Shown here in pieces: positions 17,264-27,773 of a DNA stretch of 64,000 nt. The notes under the pieces were generated by a model. It was not told where the DNA came from and searched no databases. It saw nothing but the letters and a program-made list of their open reading frames with translations. This DNA comes from JAVBMJ01 sp031551275 (GTDB lineage Bacteria; Bacteroidota; Bacteroidia; Bacteroidales; Rikenellaceae). Numbering within the stretch: position 1 is the stretch's first letter; each line of letters begins with the position of its first letter. A program made the position numbers and the translations under genes. The stretch spans positions 62,001 to 126,000 of the forward strand of contig JAVBNX010000006.1 in the NCBI GenBank assembly GCA_031551275.1. Direction: 5' to 3'.

Positions 17264-18421
17264 ATGGCAAACCGCATCATTCTCAACGAAACCTCCTACC
17301 ACGGCGCAGGCGCGCGCAAAGAACTCGTTACCGAAATCAAACGCCGCCGGTTCCACAAGGCCTTGCTGGTCACCGACAAAGACCTGATCAAGTTCGGCAT
17401 CGCCGCGCAGATCGAAGAGCAGATCAAAGCCTCGGGCATCCCCTACGAGATCTTCTCCGAGCTGAAAGCCAACCCCACGGTCGCCAACGTCCAGCAGGGC
17501 GTCGAGGCCTTCAAGCGTTCCGGCGCGGACTTTATCGTCGCCCTGGGCGGCGGTTCGGCCATCGACACGGCCAAAGCCATCGGCATCATCGTGGCCAACC
17601 CCGAATTCTCCGATGTGGTCTCGCTGGAGGGCGTGGCCGACACCAAAAACCGCTCGATCCCCGTGATCGCCCTGCCCACCACCGCGGGCACGGCCGCCGA
17701 GGTAACGATCAACTACGTCATTACCGACGAAAAATCGAAAAAGAAGATGGTCTGCGTCGATGTGAACGACATCCCTGCCGTGGCCATCATCGACCCCGAG
17801 CTGATGTACTCCATGCCCAAGGGCCTGACCGCCGCCACGGGCATGGACGCGCTGACCCACGCCATCGAGTCCTTCATCACCCCCGGCGCCTGGGAGATGT
17901 CCGACATGTTCGGCTACAAGACCATGGAGCTGGTCCACCGCCACCTCAAGAACGCCGTCGACAACCCCACCAGCCAACCCGACCGCGAAGGCATGGCCCT
18001 CGCCCAATACGTGACCGGCATGGGCTTCTCCAACGTCGGCCTGGGCATCGTCCACTCGATGGCCCACCCCCTGGGCGCCTTCTACGACACCCCCCACGGC
18101 GTGGCCAACGCCCTGCTGTTGCCCTACGTAATGGAGTATAACGCCGAATCGCCCGCCGCCCCCAAATACAAAGAGATCGCCCGCGCCTTCGGCATCGACA
18201 CCACCGGCATGACCGATGAGCAGGGCGTTAAAGCCGCCATCCAGGCCGTCAAAGCCCTCTCCCTGAGCGTCAATATCCCGCAAAAGCTCCACGAGATCGG
18301 CGTGAAGGAAGAAGACCTCCCCGCCCTGGCCGTCGCCGCCTTCAACGACGTGTGCACCGGCGGCAACCCACGCCCCACCTCGATCGCCGAGATCGAAGCC
18401 CTCTACCGCAAAGCCTACTAA
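17264..18421 (+). CDS. fucO: Lactaldehyde reductase (iron-dependent alcohol dehydrogenase)
   Basis: Reduces L-lactaldehyde to 1,2-propanediol with NADH, the fermentative end of fucose and rhamnose breakdown. At 385 residues it follows E. coli FucO almost end to end, including MANRIILNET, PTTAGTAAEVTINYVITDE and GMGFSNVGLG. The NAD loop GGGSAIDTAKA is at about 95-105. The iron ligands are D195, H199, H264 and H278. No fucose or rhamnose genes are adjacent; the gene stands alone between its own promoter element and a strong terminator. Confidence 0.93.
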   Translation: MANRIILNETSYHGAGARKELVTEIKRRRFHKALLVTDKDLIKFGIAAQIEEQIKASGIPYEIFSELKANPTVANVQQGVEAFKRSGADFIVALGGGSAIDTAKAIGIIVANPEFSDVVSLEGVADTKNRSIPVIALPTTAGTAAEVTINYVITDEKSKKKMVCVDVNDIPAVAIIDPELMYSMPKGLTAATGMDALTHAIESFITPGAWEMSDMFGYKTMELVHRHLKNAVDNPTSQPDREGMALAQYVTGMGFSNVGLGIVHSMAHPLGAFYDTPHGVANALLLPYVMEYNAESPAAPKYKEIARAFGIDTTGMTDEQGVKAAIQAVKALSLSVNIPQKLHEIGVKEEDLPALAVAAFNDVCTGGNPRPTSIAEIEALYRKAY

Positions 18422-18435
18422 GGTCCCGCATACAC

Positions 18436-18478
18436 AAACACGAGTCCCGCCAGGAAAAGCCTGGCGGGACTCGTGTTT
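18436..18478. terminator. Bidirectional terminator between fucO and a lipoprotein gene
   Basis: A perfect 19-bp stem, 18436-18454 with 18460-18478, and a 5-base AAAAG loop. It carries T residues on both sides and separates two convergent genes. Confidence 0.9.
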
Positions 18479-18487
18479 TAAGGGCGA

Positions 18488-19852
18488 TCAATTCAGCCTG
18501 AAAATCTCAATGATCTGGCGATCATCCTCATCCTCGAAGACGGTAACCGCACCCGTGGCATAATCGGTCTGAATCCTAACCGGAGTCCCGTCGGCGGTTT
18601 TAATCCCGAATTCGACATAGCAGGACTCGAGGAATTGCTCCCCTTTGCGGATAAACGCCGGGACATTGCTCCTGTCACAGGTTATCGTCGTTTTGGAAAG
18701 ATCCGTTATCCGGTACTTCGTGATCGTCAAACGGTCGTCCGAGATGCCCCACGCATAACCGTCCTTATCATAAGTTTGCAGGGCAAAATCCTCCGGCACA
18801 GCATCCACAACGGATAACGTTTTTGTCTCAGGGTCATACCCTAATGTGGTTGAAAAGGAATTGCCCGGCCCCGACCTGCTGACAACATCAATTATATACT
18901 TACCGTTAATCAGAAAATACTGTAAAAAACGGCTTTGGGCGGACTCTTGATATGCAGAGAACAGTAAACCGGCATTATAAACGCCCGACAGAGAGATACG
19001 CGCCACCTCATTGACGACAGTTTGAGGGAAAGCCGATTGCAATTCACTCACGACAACCGCTCCTTCTTCTACAACCATAATATATATTTCCCCGGAATGT
19101 ATGAAATATGAAGCACTGAACTCGGGGGCTGTGGCTACCCTTCCATCTGCCAGATAATATTCTCCTGCCAAATAATTTCCTCTGTCGAAAACAAGGACAT
19201 TCCCTCCATTATCGGCAAGAAATAGCCTATAATCTTGATATAGCGACGTTATCTGCTTTGCAACAGACATTTCTTCGCCCAGGGACAGCTCGTATATATG
19301 GCCGGCAATACTCACGAAGAGCCTTCCGTCAGCAATCTCCTGAGGCAGATCAAAGTGATAATAATAATTCCCGGCAAATATCCCCACCCTCGGATCCAAA
19401 GCAAACAACTTCCCGTCCGACTTACGCATAATAACCTCGCTAAACGGGTAAAAAACATCCCCCTCATACAATCCGCCTAAATAGACGCTTTCATCTCCGG
19501 AGAAAGAGAATGAGCGAACACGAAGCCGGAAATAATTTTCGCTCAAATCAACCATTTCGTGTAAATCCAAAACAACCTTCGCCTCGCCGGGCACGCCATC
19601 AATCGTTGCGTAAAAGTCAACACCAGTCAAAGTGCCGTCTGCATCGACTTTATACAATAAGTTTCTGCCTTCGCCCGACTTGGTTACTCCGCTTTTAGTC
19701 CCCGTCGGATTGGCCATCGCAAGGGAATGAGCCCCAGCAAGATCGGCCCGTTTCAATTTCATCGAGCGTAGATGGTTATCGCCTGGCACGCCTTCCTTGC
19801 CGCACGCCGCCAATACCGTCAAAAGTATTGAAAAATACAACAACTTTTTCAT
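18488..19852 (-). CDS. Lipoprotein of unknown function, AT-richer than its surroundings
   Basis: A 454-residue lipoprotein; I chose the ATG at 19852 because it gives a clean signal peptide with lipobox LAAC (MKKLLYFSILLTVLAAC). The body is predicted mainly beta, with repeated short YxxG and DG turns and many aromatic residues, but I recognise no family. A propeller-like fold is possible, unproven. By eye its GC content is clearly lower than that of the flanking genes and codon use is less biased, suggesting lineage-specific or acquired DNA. It lies alone, flanked by the fucO terminator and the rubrerythrin terminator, and no partner genes adjoin it. Confidence 0.75.
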   Translation of the reverse strand: MKKLLYFSILLTVLAACGKEGVPGDNHLRSMKLKRADLAGAHSLAMANPTGTKSGVTKSGEGRNLLYKVDADGTLTGVDFYATIDGVPGEAKVVLDLHEMVDLSENYFRLRVRSFSFSGDESVYLGGLYEGDVFYPFSEVIMRKSDGKLFALDPRVGIFAGNYYYHFDLPQEIADGRLFVSIAGHIYELSLGEEMSVAKQITSLYQDYRLFLADNGGNVLVFDRGNYLAGEYYLADGRVATAPEFSASYFIHSGEIYIMVVEEGAVVVSELQSAFPQTVVNEVARISLSGVYNAGLLFSAYQESAQSRFLQYFLINGKYIIDVVSRSGPGNSFSTTLGYDPETKTLSVVDAVPEDFALQTYDKDGYAWGISDDRLTITKYRITDLSKTTITCDRSNVPAFIRKGEQFLESCYVEFGIKTADGTPVRIQTDYATGAVTVFEDEDDRQIIEIFRLN

Positions 19853-19877
19853 AATGAACGATTTAACCCACTCAAAG

Positions 19878-19911
19878 TAAAATAAAAAAGCCGCAGGAAA
19901 CACCCTGCGGC
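19878..19911 (-). terminator. Terminator of rubrerythrin
   Basis: On minus, GCCGCAGG and CCTGCGGC form an 8-bp stem (19890-19911), followed by TTTTTTATTTT. Confidence 0.9.
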
Positions 19912-19943
19912 CATGAACTTAACTCAAATTTAACACACAAGCC

Positions 19944-20522
19944 CTAATAGTTCTTCTTCATCGGCTCGAAGTAAGCCTGCGGGTGGGTGCACGACGGGCA
20001 AAGATCCGGAGCCTCGGTCCCGGTATGCACATACCCGCAGTTGCGGCACTGCCACTCGATCTCCTCCTCACGCTTGAACACCTTCCCGGCCTTGACCCTG
20101 TCGGCCAGCACGCGGTAGCGGCGCTCATGCTCGGCCTCCACCTTGGCGATGTTGCGGAAAGTATTGGCGATCTCGGGGAATCCCTCCTCATCGGCCACCT
20201 TGGCAAATTCGGGGTAGAGCACGCCCCACTCCTCGTTCTCGCCGTCGGCAGCTTCGAGCAAATTCTCCAGCGTATTGGAGATCTTCCCGGCCGGATACGA
20301 CGCTGTAATCTCCACCATACCCCCCTCGAGGTATTTAAAGAACTTCTTGGCGTGCTCTTTCTCCTGCTCGGCGGTCTCGGTAAACACCCCCGAGATCTGC
20401 TCGTACCCCTCTTTCTTGGCCACGCTGGCAAAGAAAGTATAGCGGTTGCGCGCCTGCGACTCGCCCGCAAACGCCTTCAATAGATTCTGTTCGGTTTTGG
20501 TTCCTTTTACGCTCTTTTTCAT
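19944..20522 (-). CDS. rbr: Rubrerythrin
   Basis: Non-haem di-iron peroxidase protecting anaerobes from hydrogen peroxide. It has 192 residues. The ferritin-like di-iron domain (1-145) has ExxxRxxY-type motifs in AGESQARNRYTFFA and TAEQEKEHAKKFF, and EAEHERRYRVL. The C-terminal rubredoxin domain has the four cysteines CRNCGYVH and CPSCTHP. It is monocistronic between a TAACTTTG promoter element and its own terminator. Confidence 0.97.
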   Translation of the reverse strand: MKKSVKGTKTEQNLLKAFAGESQARNRYTFFASVAKKEGYEQISGVFTETAEQEKEHAKKFFKYLEGGMVEITASYPAGKISNTLENLLEAADGENEEWGVLYPEFAKVADEEGFPEIANTFRNIAKVEAEHERRYRVLADRVKAGKVFKREEEIEWQCRNCGYVHTGTEAPDLCPSCTHPQAYFEPMKKNY

Positions 20523-20555
20523 ATTCTGAATTATTTAGTGAGTTTTCTCTTTTCA

Positions 20556-20563
20556 CAAAGTTA
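20556..20563 (-). promoter_or_regulatory. -7 promoter element of rubrerythrin
   Basis: Minus strand reads TAACTTTG, a perfect TAnnTTTG, 33 bases before the start codon. Confidence 0.6.
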
Positions 20564-20646
20564 GGAATTCTCTAACATAAACCGCGCCGCAATCCGATCA
20601 TTTGTTTTTATGGTAACATAAGCGGAATTTATAGTACCTTTTTGAT

Positions 20647-20654
20647 TACCTTTG
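20647..20654 (+). promoter_or_regulatory. -7 promoter element of the TraB/GumN gene
   Basis: TACCTTTG, a perfect TAnnTTTG, followed by C, 31 bases before the start. No TTG at -33 spacing is obvious. Confidence 0.6.
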
Positions 20655-20685
20655 CACTCCCGACGCATCAAAAAAACTTACTTCA

Positions 20686-21585
20686 ATGATAAAGAAAAAA
20701 CTGATCCTCGCCGCCGGTTTACTGGCCACCGTCCTGGGCGCGAACTGCGCAAACCCCAAATCCGGCGCCCTGCTGTGGGAGATCTCCGGCAAGGGCCTCA
20801 AAAGCCCCTCCTACCTGCTGGGCACTTTGCACCTCAAGCCGGGCGAGTACCTCGACAGCATCCCCGGCGCGCGCGAGGCCTTTACCAAGAGCAAACAGGT
20901 AATCGGCGAGGTTACCATGGCCGACGCTGAAGCCATGGCCCCGCAACTGCAGGCCGCCTCGATGATGAGCCCCGACACGACCTATAAAATGCTCTACTCC
21001 CCCGCCGACTACGACTACGTGAACAATTTCTTTACCAAGACCCTGGGCGCGGGCCTCGACCAGCTGGGTATGCTCAAGCCAGCCGCTTTGGACCTAACAG
21101 TCATGGTAATCAGCATGGCCCAACAGCTCCCCGGCTTCAACCCCAACAACGTACTCGATTCCTACATCCAGGCCGAGGCGGTCAAACAAGGCAAAGCCGT
21201 AGCCTCCCTGGAGAGCGTCGACCACCAGATCTACGTCCTGCTGGGCTCCAAGAGCCTGCAACGCCAGGCCCAGACGCTGCTGTGCAGCCTGCAAAACCTC
21301 GACGACGTGATGGCCGAGTTCCCCGAAATGGTGGCCGCCTACGAAACGGGCGACCTGGACAAGCTCTACTCCGAATTCGCCGACAAGAACGAACCCTGCC
21401 CCTCGACCCCCTACGAAAAGGACCTGCTCTACAAAGACCGCAACCACGACTGGATGACCAAGCTCCCGGCCCTGATGAAGGCGAACCCCTCATTCATCGC
21501 CGTCGGGGCGCTGCACCTGGCCGGTCCCGAGGGCCTGCTGGTGCTGCTGGACAAGGCGGGCTACAAGGTCCACCCCGTACACTAA
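20686..21585 (+). CDS. TraB/GumN-family protein, exported
   Basis: A 299-residue protein with a signal peptide at about 1-20 (VLGANCAN could be a lipobox-like site). It has the family's conserved elements: WEISG, LLGTLHLKPGEY, the acidic GEV motif and C-terminal AVGALHLAGPEGL. TraB/GumN (TIKI-like) proteins are predicted or shown metalloproteases with a two-half GxxH architecture, seen here as GTLH and GALH. The substrate is unknown; an envelope protease is plausible. It is followed 11 bases later by the DUF2721 gene. Confidence 0.87.
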   Translation: MIKKKLILAAGLLATVLGANCANPKSGALLWEISGKGLKSPSYLLGTLHLKPGEYLDSIPGAREAFTKSKQVIGEVTMADAEAMAPQLQAASMMSPDTTYKMLYSPADYDYVNNFFTKTLGAGLDQLGMLKPAALDLTVMVISMAQQLPGFNPNNVLDSYIQAEAVKQGKAVASLESVDHQIYVLLGSKSLQRQAQTLLCSLQNLDDVMAEFPEMVAAYETGDLDKLYSEFADKNEPCPSTPYEKDLLYKDRNHDWMTKLPALMKANPSFIAVGALHLAGPEGLLVLLDKAGYKVHPVH

Positions 21586-21596
21586 AATAAAACCCC

Positions 21597-22004
21597 ATGG
21601 AAGAGCTGACCCTTGTTACCCCGTCGATCCTCTTTTCGGCGGTCTCGCTGATCATGCTGGCCTACACCAACCGTTTTCTGGCCTACGCCCAGGTAATACG
21701 CAACATCTCGGCGGAGTACGAAAAATCCGGTTCGCCTTCCATCCCGCCCCAGATCGCCAACCTGAGAAAGCGCCTGCGGCTGATGCGCACCATGCAGATC
21801 CTGGGCATTTTGAGCCTGCTTTTGTGCGTGGTAAGCACCTTTTTCATCTACATCGGCTGGCAGCAGGCGGGAATATGGACCTTTGCCGCGGCCCTGCTCT
21901 CGCTGATCGTATCGCTCGCGGTCTCGATCCGCGAGATCGTCATCTCGGTCCACGCCCTGGATATTCACTTGGACAAAGTCGTGAAAAAGGGCGAAAAATG
22001 TTAA
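21597..22004 (+). CDS. DUF2721 integral membrane protein
   Basis: A 135-residue membrane protein with three predicted helices (about 5-28, 68-88, 92-112). The amphipathic stretch with AQVIRNISAEYE after the first helix and the C-terminal REIVISVHALDIHLDKV are typical of DUF2721. Function is unknown. It sits between the TraB/GumN gene and ettA in the same direction with short gaps. Confidence 0.8.
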   Translation: MEELTLVTPSILFSAVSLIMLAYTNRFLAYAQVIRNISAEYEKSGSPSIPPQIANLRKRLRLMRTMQILGILSLLLCVVSTFFIYIGWQQAGIWTFAAALLSLIVSLAVSIREIVISVHALDIHLDKVVKKGEKC

Positions 22005-22029
22005 TTTTGCAGACTATTTAAAACAAATC

Positions 22030-23703
<1,674 letters not shown>

Positions 23704-23706
23704 CCG

Positions 23707-25071
23707 ATGGCCATCCAAAAACCCTCGATCCCCAAAGGCACGCGCGATTTCTCCCCGCTGGAAACCTCGCGCCGCAACCATATTTTCGAGACGATCCGGG
23801 GCGTGTTCGGCCTCTACGGTTTCGCCCCGATCGAAACCCCCGCCATGGAGAACCTCTCCACGCTGATGGGCAAGTACGGCGAGGAGGGCGACAAGCTGCT
23901 GTTCAAGGTCCTGAACTCGGGCGACTTTACCTCCGGGGTCGACTTCAACGGCCCCCAGGGGCTGGACAACCCGCCGGCTTTGGCCGCGAAGATCTGCGAA
24001 AAGGGCCTGCGCTACGATTTGACCGTCCCCTTCGCGCGCTACGTGGTCCAGCACCAGAACGAGATCGTCTTCCCTTTCAAACGTTGCCAGATCCAACCCG
24101 TCTGGCGCGCCGACCGCCCGCAAAAGGGCCGTTACCGGGAGTTCTTCCAGTGCGACGCCGACGTGATCGGCTCGTCGAGCCTGGTCTGCGAGGCCGAACT
24201 GGCCGCCATGGTCGGCGAGGTCTTCCATCGCCTCGGCATTAAAGTATTGCTTAAGATCAACAACCGTAAGGTCCTCTACGGCATAGCCCAAACCATGGGC
24301 TGCGAGGACAAAATGGTCGAGATCACCGTCGCCATCGACAAGATCGACAAGGTGGGCATGGAATCGGTCTGCGAAGAGCTCGCCGGACGCGGCATCGGCC
24401 AAAAGTCGATCGATATCCTTAAACCGATCCTCGAACTGAAAGGCGGCAACACCGAAAAAATCAACAAATTACGCACCATACTGAAAAACGCCCCGACCGG
24501 ACTTCAGGGCGTGGACGAGATCGAATCCATCCTCTCCTACTCCACCGCCCTGGGCGTGAAAACGGCCATGGAGATCGACCTGAGCCTGGCACGGGGTTTG
24601 AATTACTACACCGGAGCGATCTTCGAAGTCAAAGCCCTGGACTTCCAGATCGGAAGCATCTGCGGCGGAGGCCGTTACGACGACCTTACTGGCATTTTCG
24701 GTATGCCGGGCATGTCGGGCGTCGGGATCAGTTTCGGCGCCGACCGGATCTACGACGTGATGACGGGCCTGGGCCTGTTCAACGACCGCGACCTGGCATC
24801 GACCCGGGCGATGATCGTCAACCTGGGCGGAGCGGAAGAGCGTAAATCACTGGAAATCATGGCATCTCTCCGGCGTCGGGGCATAGCTTGCGAGATCTAT
24901 CCCGAGGCTGCCAAGATGAAAAAGCAAATGGAGTACGCCAACCGCCGCGGCATCCAGAAAGTGATTATCATCGGCAGCGAGGAGATGCAGCAGGGCTGCG
25001 CCACGGTCAAGAACATGGAGACCGGAGAACAACAAAAAGTCGCCTTCGGGGAGTTGACCGGAGCCATATAA
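23707..25071 (+). CDS. hisS: Histidine--tRNA ligase
   Basis: Class II synthetase charging tRNA-His. It has 454 residues. Motif 1 lies in the N-terminal GTRDFSP region, motif 2 is RPQKGRYREFFQCD, the histidine loop is GLNYYTGAIFEV and motif 3 is GVGISFGADRIYD. The anticodon-binding domain covers about 365-454. The gene starts three bases after ettA and is followed nine bases later by the S41 peptidase gene. Confidence 0.97.
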   Translation: MAIQKPSIPKGTRDFSPLETSRRNHIFETIRGVFGLYGFAPIETPAMENLSTLMGKYGEEGDKLLFKVLNSGDFTSGVDFNGPQGLDNPPALAAKICEKGLRYDLTVPFARYVVQHQNEIVFPFKRCQIQPVWRADRPQKGRYREFFQCDADVIGSSSLVCEAELAAMVGEVFHRLGIKVLLKINNRKVLYGIAQTMGCEDKMVEITVAIDKIDKVGMESVCEELAGRGIGQKSIDILKPILELKGGNTEKINKLRTILKNAPTGLQGVDEIESILSYSTALGVKTAMEIDLSLARGLNYYTGAIFEVKALDFQIGSICGGGRYDDLTGIFGMPGMSGVGISFGADRIYDVMTGLGLFNDRDLASTRAMIVNLGGAEERKSLEIMASLRRRGIACEIYPEAAKMKKQMEYANRRGIQKVIIIGSEEMQQGCATVKNMETGEQQKVAFGELTGAI

Positions 25072-25080
25072 AATTAAAGA

Positions 25081-26730
25081 ATGACCACGACGAAAAAATA
25101 CCTGGCCGCAGCCGCCGCGCTGCTATGCCTCCTTGCGGTTTCGCTCCCCAATGCCAACGGCCAAACCCTCCCCTGGAGCCGCCAAACGCAGCAACCCAAG
25201 GTCGACCCCGCCGATCCGGTGGTGCAGCTCCAGAAGTTCAACCAGTTCTACCGCCTGGTCTCGGCCGGCTACGTCGACACGGTCAACTACGTCAAACTGG
25301 TCGAAGACGCGATCCAGGGCAGCCTGGATGGCCTCGACCCCCACTCCGCCTACATCAGCGCGGAGGACATGAAGGAGGTGAGCATTTCGATGGAGGGCTC
25401 GTTCAGCGGCATCGGCATCGAGTTCAATGTACTGAAGGACACCATCATCATCGTCAACACCATCCCCGGCGGCCCCTCCGAGCGGCTGGGCGTGATGCCC
25501 AACGACAGGATCGTCGAGATCGACGGGGTCTCCGCCATCGGGATGAAACAAAACCAGGTCCCCGAAAAGCTCCGCGGCAAACGCGGCACCATCGTGGAGA
25601 TCAAGGTCCTGCGCCACGGCGAGAGCGAACCGTTGAGCTTCCGGATTACCCGCGACAACATCCCCGTCAACACGGTGGACGCCGCCTACGTGATCGCCCC
25701 GAAAACAGGCTACATCAAGATCAACCGCTTCGCCCACAACACGATGAGCGAGTTCGAAAAGACCTTCGCCGGCCTGGGCAAGATCGACGGGCTGATCCTC
25801 GATTTGCGGGGCAACGGCGGCGGTCTGCTCGACCAGGCCGTCCTGCTCTCGGGCTTTTTCCTGCCCGAGGGCTGCGTGGTCGTCTCAACCGAGGGTCTGC
25901 GGGTCCCGCCCGAGCGCTACACGGTCAAAAAGAACGGCAAGTTCCTGAAAGGCAAAGTGATCGTATTGATTGACGAATCGTCCGCATCGGCAAGCGAGAT
26001 CGTCGCCGGAGCCATCCAGGACTGGGACCGCGGCGTGGTCATCGGCCGCCGCAGCTTCGGCAAGGGCCTGGTCCAGAGGCAATTTCCCTTCGCCGACGGC
26101 TCGGCTTTGCGCCTGACGGTCGCCCACTACCACACCCCGACCGGCCGCGACATCCAGCGCCCCTACAAGCTCGGCCAGACCAAAGCCTATTACGAGGAGC
26201 TGATCGAGCGCATCGGCTCCCCTTCCGACTCGATCGCGGGCGGCGACTCCCTGAAATACAAAACCTTAAAGCTGCAAAAAGACGTCTACGGCGGCGGCGG
26301 CATCTACCCCGACATCTACACCCAAGCCGACACGACCGACTACTCCCCCTACTGGGCCAAGCTGGTCCGCCGGGGCGCGATGAACGAATGGGTCATTACC
26401 TACCTGGACCAGAACCGCAGCGCGCTGACGGCCCGGTACCCCGATTTTAACTCCTTTATGGCGGGCTTCGAAATGGACAGCACCATGGTCAACGGCCTGG
26501 TCGCCCTGGGCGAGACCCACGGCGTCCCATACGACGAAAAAGGGATGGAAACCTCCGGCCAAGCGATCCGTTTGCAGGTCAAGGCCTCGATCGCCCAAAG
26601 GCTCTACGACCGCGGCGACTACTACCGAGTGATCAACGCCGCCAATCCCGACCCGACCCTGCGCCGCGCCCTGAAACTGCTCGACGACTGGGCCGCCGAG
26701 TCCCCGAAATTCGTAGCGAAAGGCTACTAA
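25081..26730 (+). CDS. ctpA: S41-family C-terminal processing peptidase
   Basis: Periplasmic serine protease of the Ctp/Prc group that trims or degrades proteins from their C-termini. It has 549 residues: a signal peptide (about 1-28), an N-terminal helical region, a PDZ domain (about 95-190 with SFSGIGIEF and GVMPNDRIVEIDG) and the protease core. The catalytic serine is in DESSASASEIV and the lysine is in RRSFGKGLVQ. A C-terminal helical extension of about 150 residues is normal for Bacteroidota members. A strong terminator follows. Confidence 0.93.
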   Translation: MTTTKKYLAAAAALLCLLAVSLPNANGQTLPWSRQTQQPKVDPADPVVQLQKFNQFYRLVSAGYVDTVNYVKLVEDAIQGSLDGLDPHSAYISAEDMKEVSISMEGSFSGIGIEFNVLKDTIIIVNTIPGGPSERLGVMPNDRIVEIDGVSAIGMKQNQVPEKLRGKRGTIVEIKVLRHGESEPLSFRITRDNIPVNTVDAAYVIAPKTGYIKINRFAHNTMSEFEKTFAGLGKIDGLILDLRGNGGGLLDQAVLLSGFFLPEGCVVVSTEGLRVPPERYTVKKNGKFLKGKVIVLIDESSASASEIVAGAIQDWDRGVVIGRRSFGKGLVQRQFPFADGSALRLTVAHYHTPTGRDIQRPYKLGQTKAYYEELIERIGSPSDSIAGGDSLKYKTLKLQKDVYGGGGIYPDIYTQADTTDYSPYWAKLVRRGAMNEWVITYLDQNRSALTARYPDFNSFMAGFEMDSTMVNGLVALGETHGVPYDEKGMETSGQAIRLQVKASIAQRLYDRGDYYRVINAANPDPTLRRALKLLDDWAAESPKFVAKGY

Positions 26731-26731
26731 C

Positions 26732-26762
26732 AGAAACGGCGAGGCAGAACCTCGCCGTTTCT
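26732..26762. terminator. Bidirectional terminator between ctpA and fabI
   Basis: A perfect 13-bp stem, 26732-26744 with 26750-26762, with a 5-base CAGAA loop; the ends of the stem itself are A/T-rich. Confidence 0.8.
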
Positions 26763-26777
26763 ATTGCCGGATGAAAT

Positions 26778-27629
26778 CTATTTTCTGGACTTACCGCCCA
26801 CATCCTTGTAGGCCAGCCCCTTTTCATAGGTCGTCATCGCCTTGAGGCTCATACCCATCGACGAGAATCCGCCGTCGTTGAAGAGGTTCTGCATGGTTAC
26901 CTTGCGGGTCAGATCGGAGAACAGCGTGAGCACATAATCCGCGCAATCCAACGCCGAGGCGTTGCCCAGCGGGGCCATCCGCTCGGCAAAGTCCATCAAG
27001 TCGCCCAGGCCCATTACCCCGCTACCCGCCGTGGTCGGCGTGGGGGATTGCGAGACGGTATTGATCCGGATCTTGCGCTCGCGGCCGTAAATATACCCGA
27101 AGCTTCTGGCGATCGACTCCAGCAACGCCTTCGCGTCGGCCATGTCGTTGTAGCCGTAGAGGGTCCTCTGCGCGGCGATATAGGTCAGGGCCACGATCGA
27201 GCCCCAGTCGTTGAGGGCGTCCTTCTTGCGGGCCACCTGGATTACCTTGTGAAAGGAGATCGCCGAAATATCGAGTGTCTTGGAGAGGAAATCGTAATCC
27301 AAATCGTCATACGTCCGGCCCTTGCGCACGTTGGGCGACATACCGATCGAGTGGAGGATAAAGTCGAACCTCCCCCCGAAGTGCTCCATGGCCTTGTCCA
27401 CCAGGTTTTCGAGGTCCTCCACCGAGGTCGCGTCGGCAGGCACGACAATCGAGTTGCACTTCTTGGCCAATTCATCGATCGTCCCCATCCGGATCGAAAC
27501 GGGTGTATTGGTCAGCACGATCTCGGCCCCCTCCTCGACGGCCCTCTCGGCCACTTTCCATGCGATCGACTGATCGTTCAACGCCCCGAAGATCAGGCCG
27601 CGCTTTCCTTTCAATAAATTATACGACAT
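26778..27629 (-). CDS. fabI: Enoyl-ACP reductase FabI (NADH)
   Basis: Catalyses the last reduction of each fatty-acid elongation cycle. I set the start at 27629 (MSYNLLKGKR), giving 283 residues; a longer frame to 27716 would include the promoter. It is an SDR fold with the FabI-type nucleotide motif GALNDQSIAW and HSIGMSPN. The catalytic pair is Y160 and K167, the Y-x6-K pattern of FabI. The conserved SQSPTPTTAGSG replaces the usual substrate loop as in other Bacteroidota FabI. Confidence 0.95.
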   Translation of the reverse strand: MSYNLLKGKRGLIFGALNDQSIAWKVAERAVEEGAEIVLTNTPVSIRMGTIDELAKKCNSIVVPADATSVEDLENLVDKAMEHFGGRFDFILHSIGMSPNVRKGRTYDDLDYDFLSKTLDISAISFHKVIQVARKKDALNDWGSIVALTYIAAQRTLYGYNDMADAKALLESIARSFGYIYGRERKIRINTVSQSPTPTTAGSGVMGLGDLMDFAERMAPLGNASALDCADYVLTLFSDLTRKVTMQNLFNDGGFSSMGMSLKAMTTYEKGLAYKDVGGKSRK

Positions 27630-27653
27630 ACTTTTCTTCTGCTTTAGTCGCCG

Positions 27654-27686
27654 CAAAGGTAGCAAAAGCTGAGCGCAATCGTGCAA
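27654..27686 (-). promoter_or_regulatory. Promoter of fabI
   Basis: On minus, TTG (27684-27686), 22 bases, then TACCTTTG (27654-27661), 24 bases before the start. A second TACCTTTG on the same strand at 27733-27740 may be a further upstream promoter. Confidence 0.75.
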
Positions 27687-27773
27687 GCTTGCTTGCGAAA
27701 GATTGCCGAGGCGCAAAAACTTTCGGCGAAGCCAAAGGTAGGTAAAATATGGGAATATGCCTTATCGCCCCCA

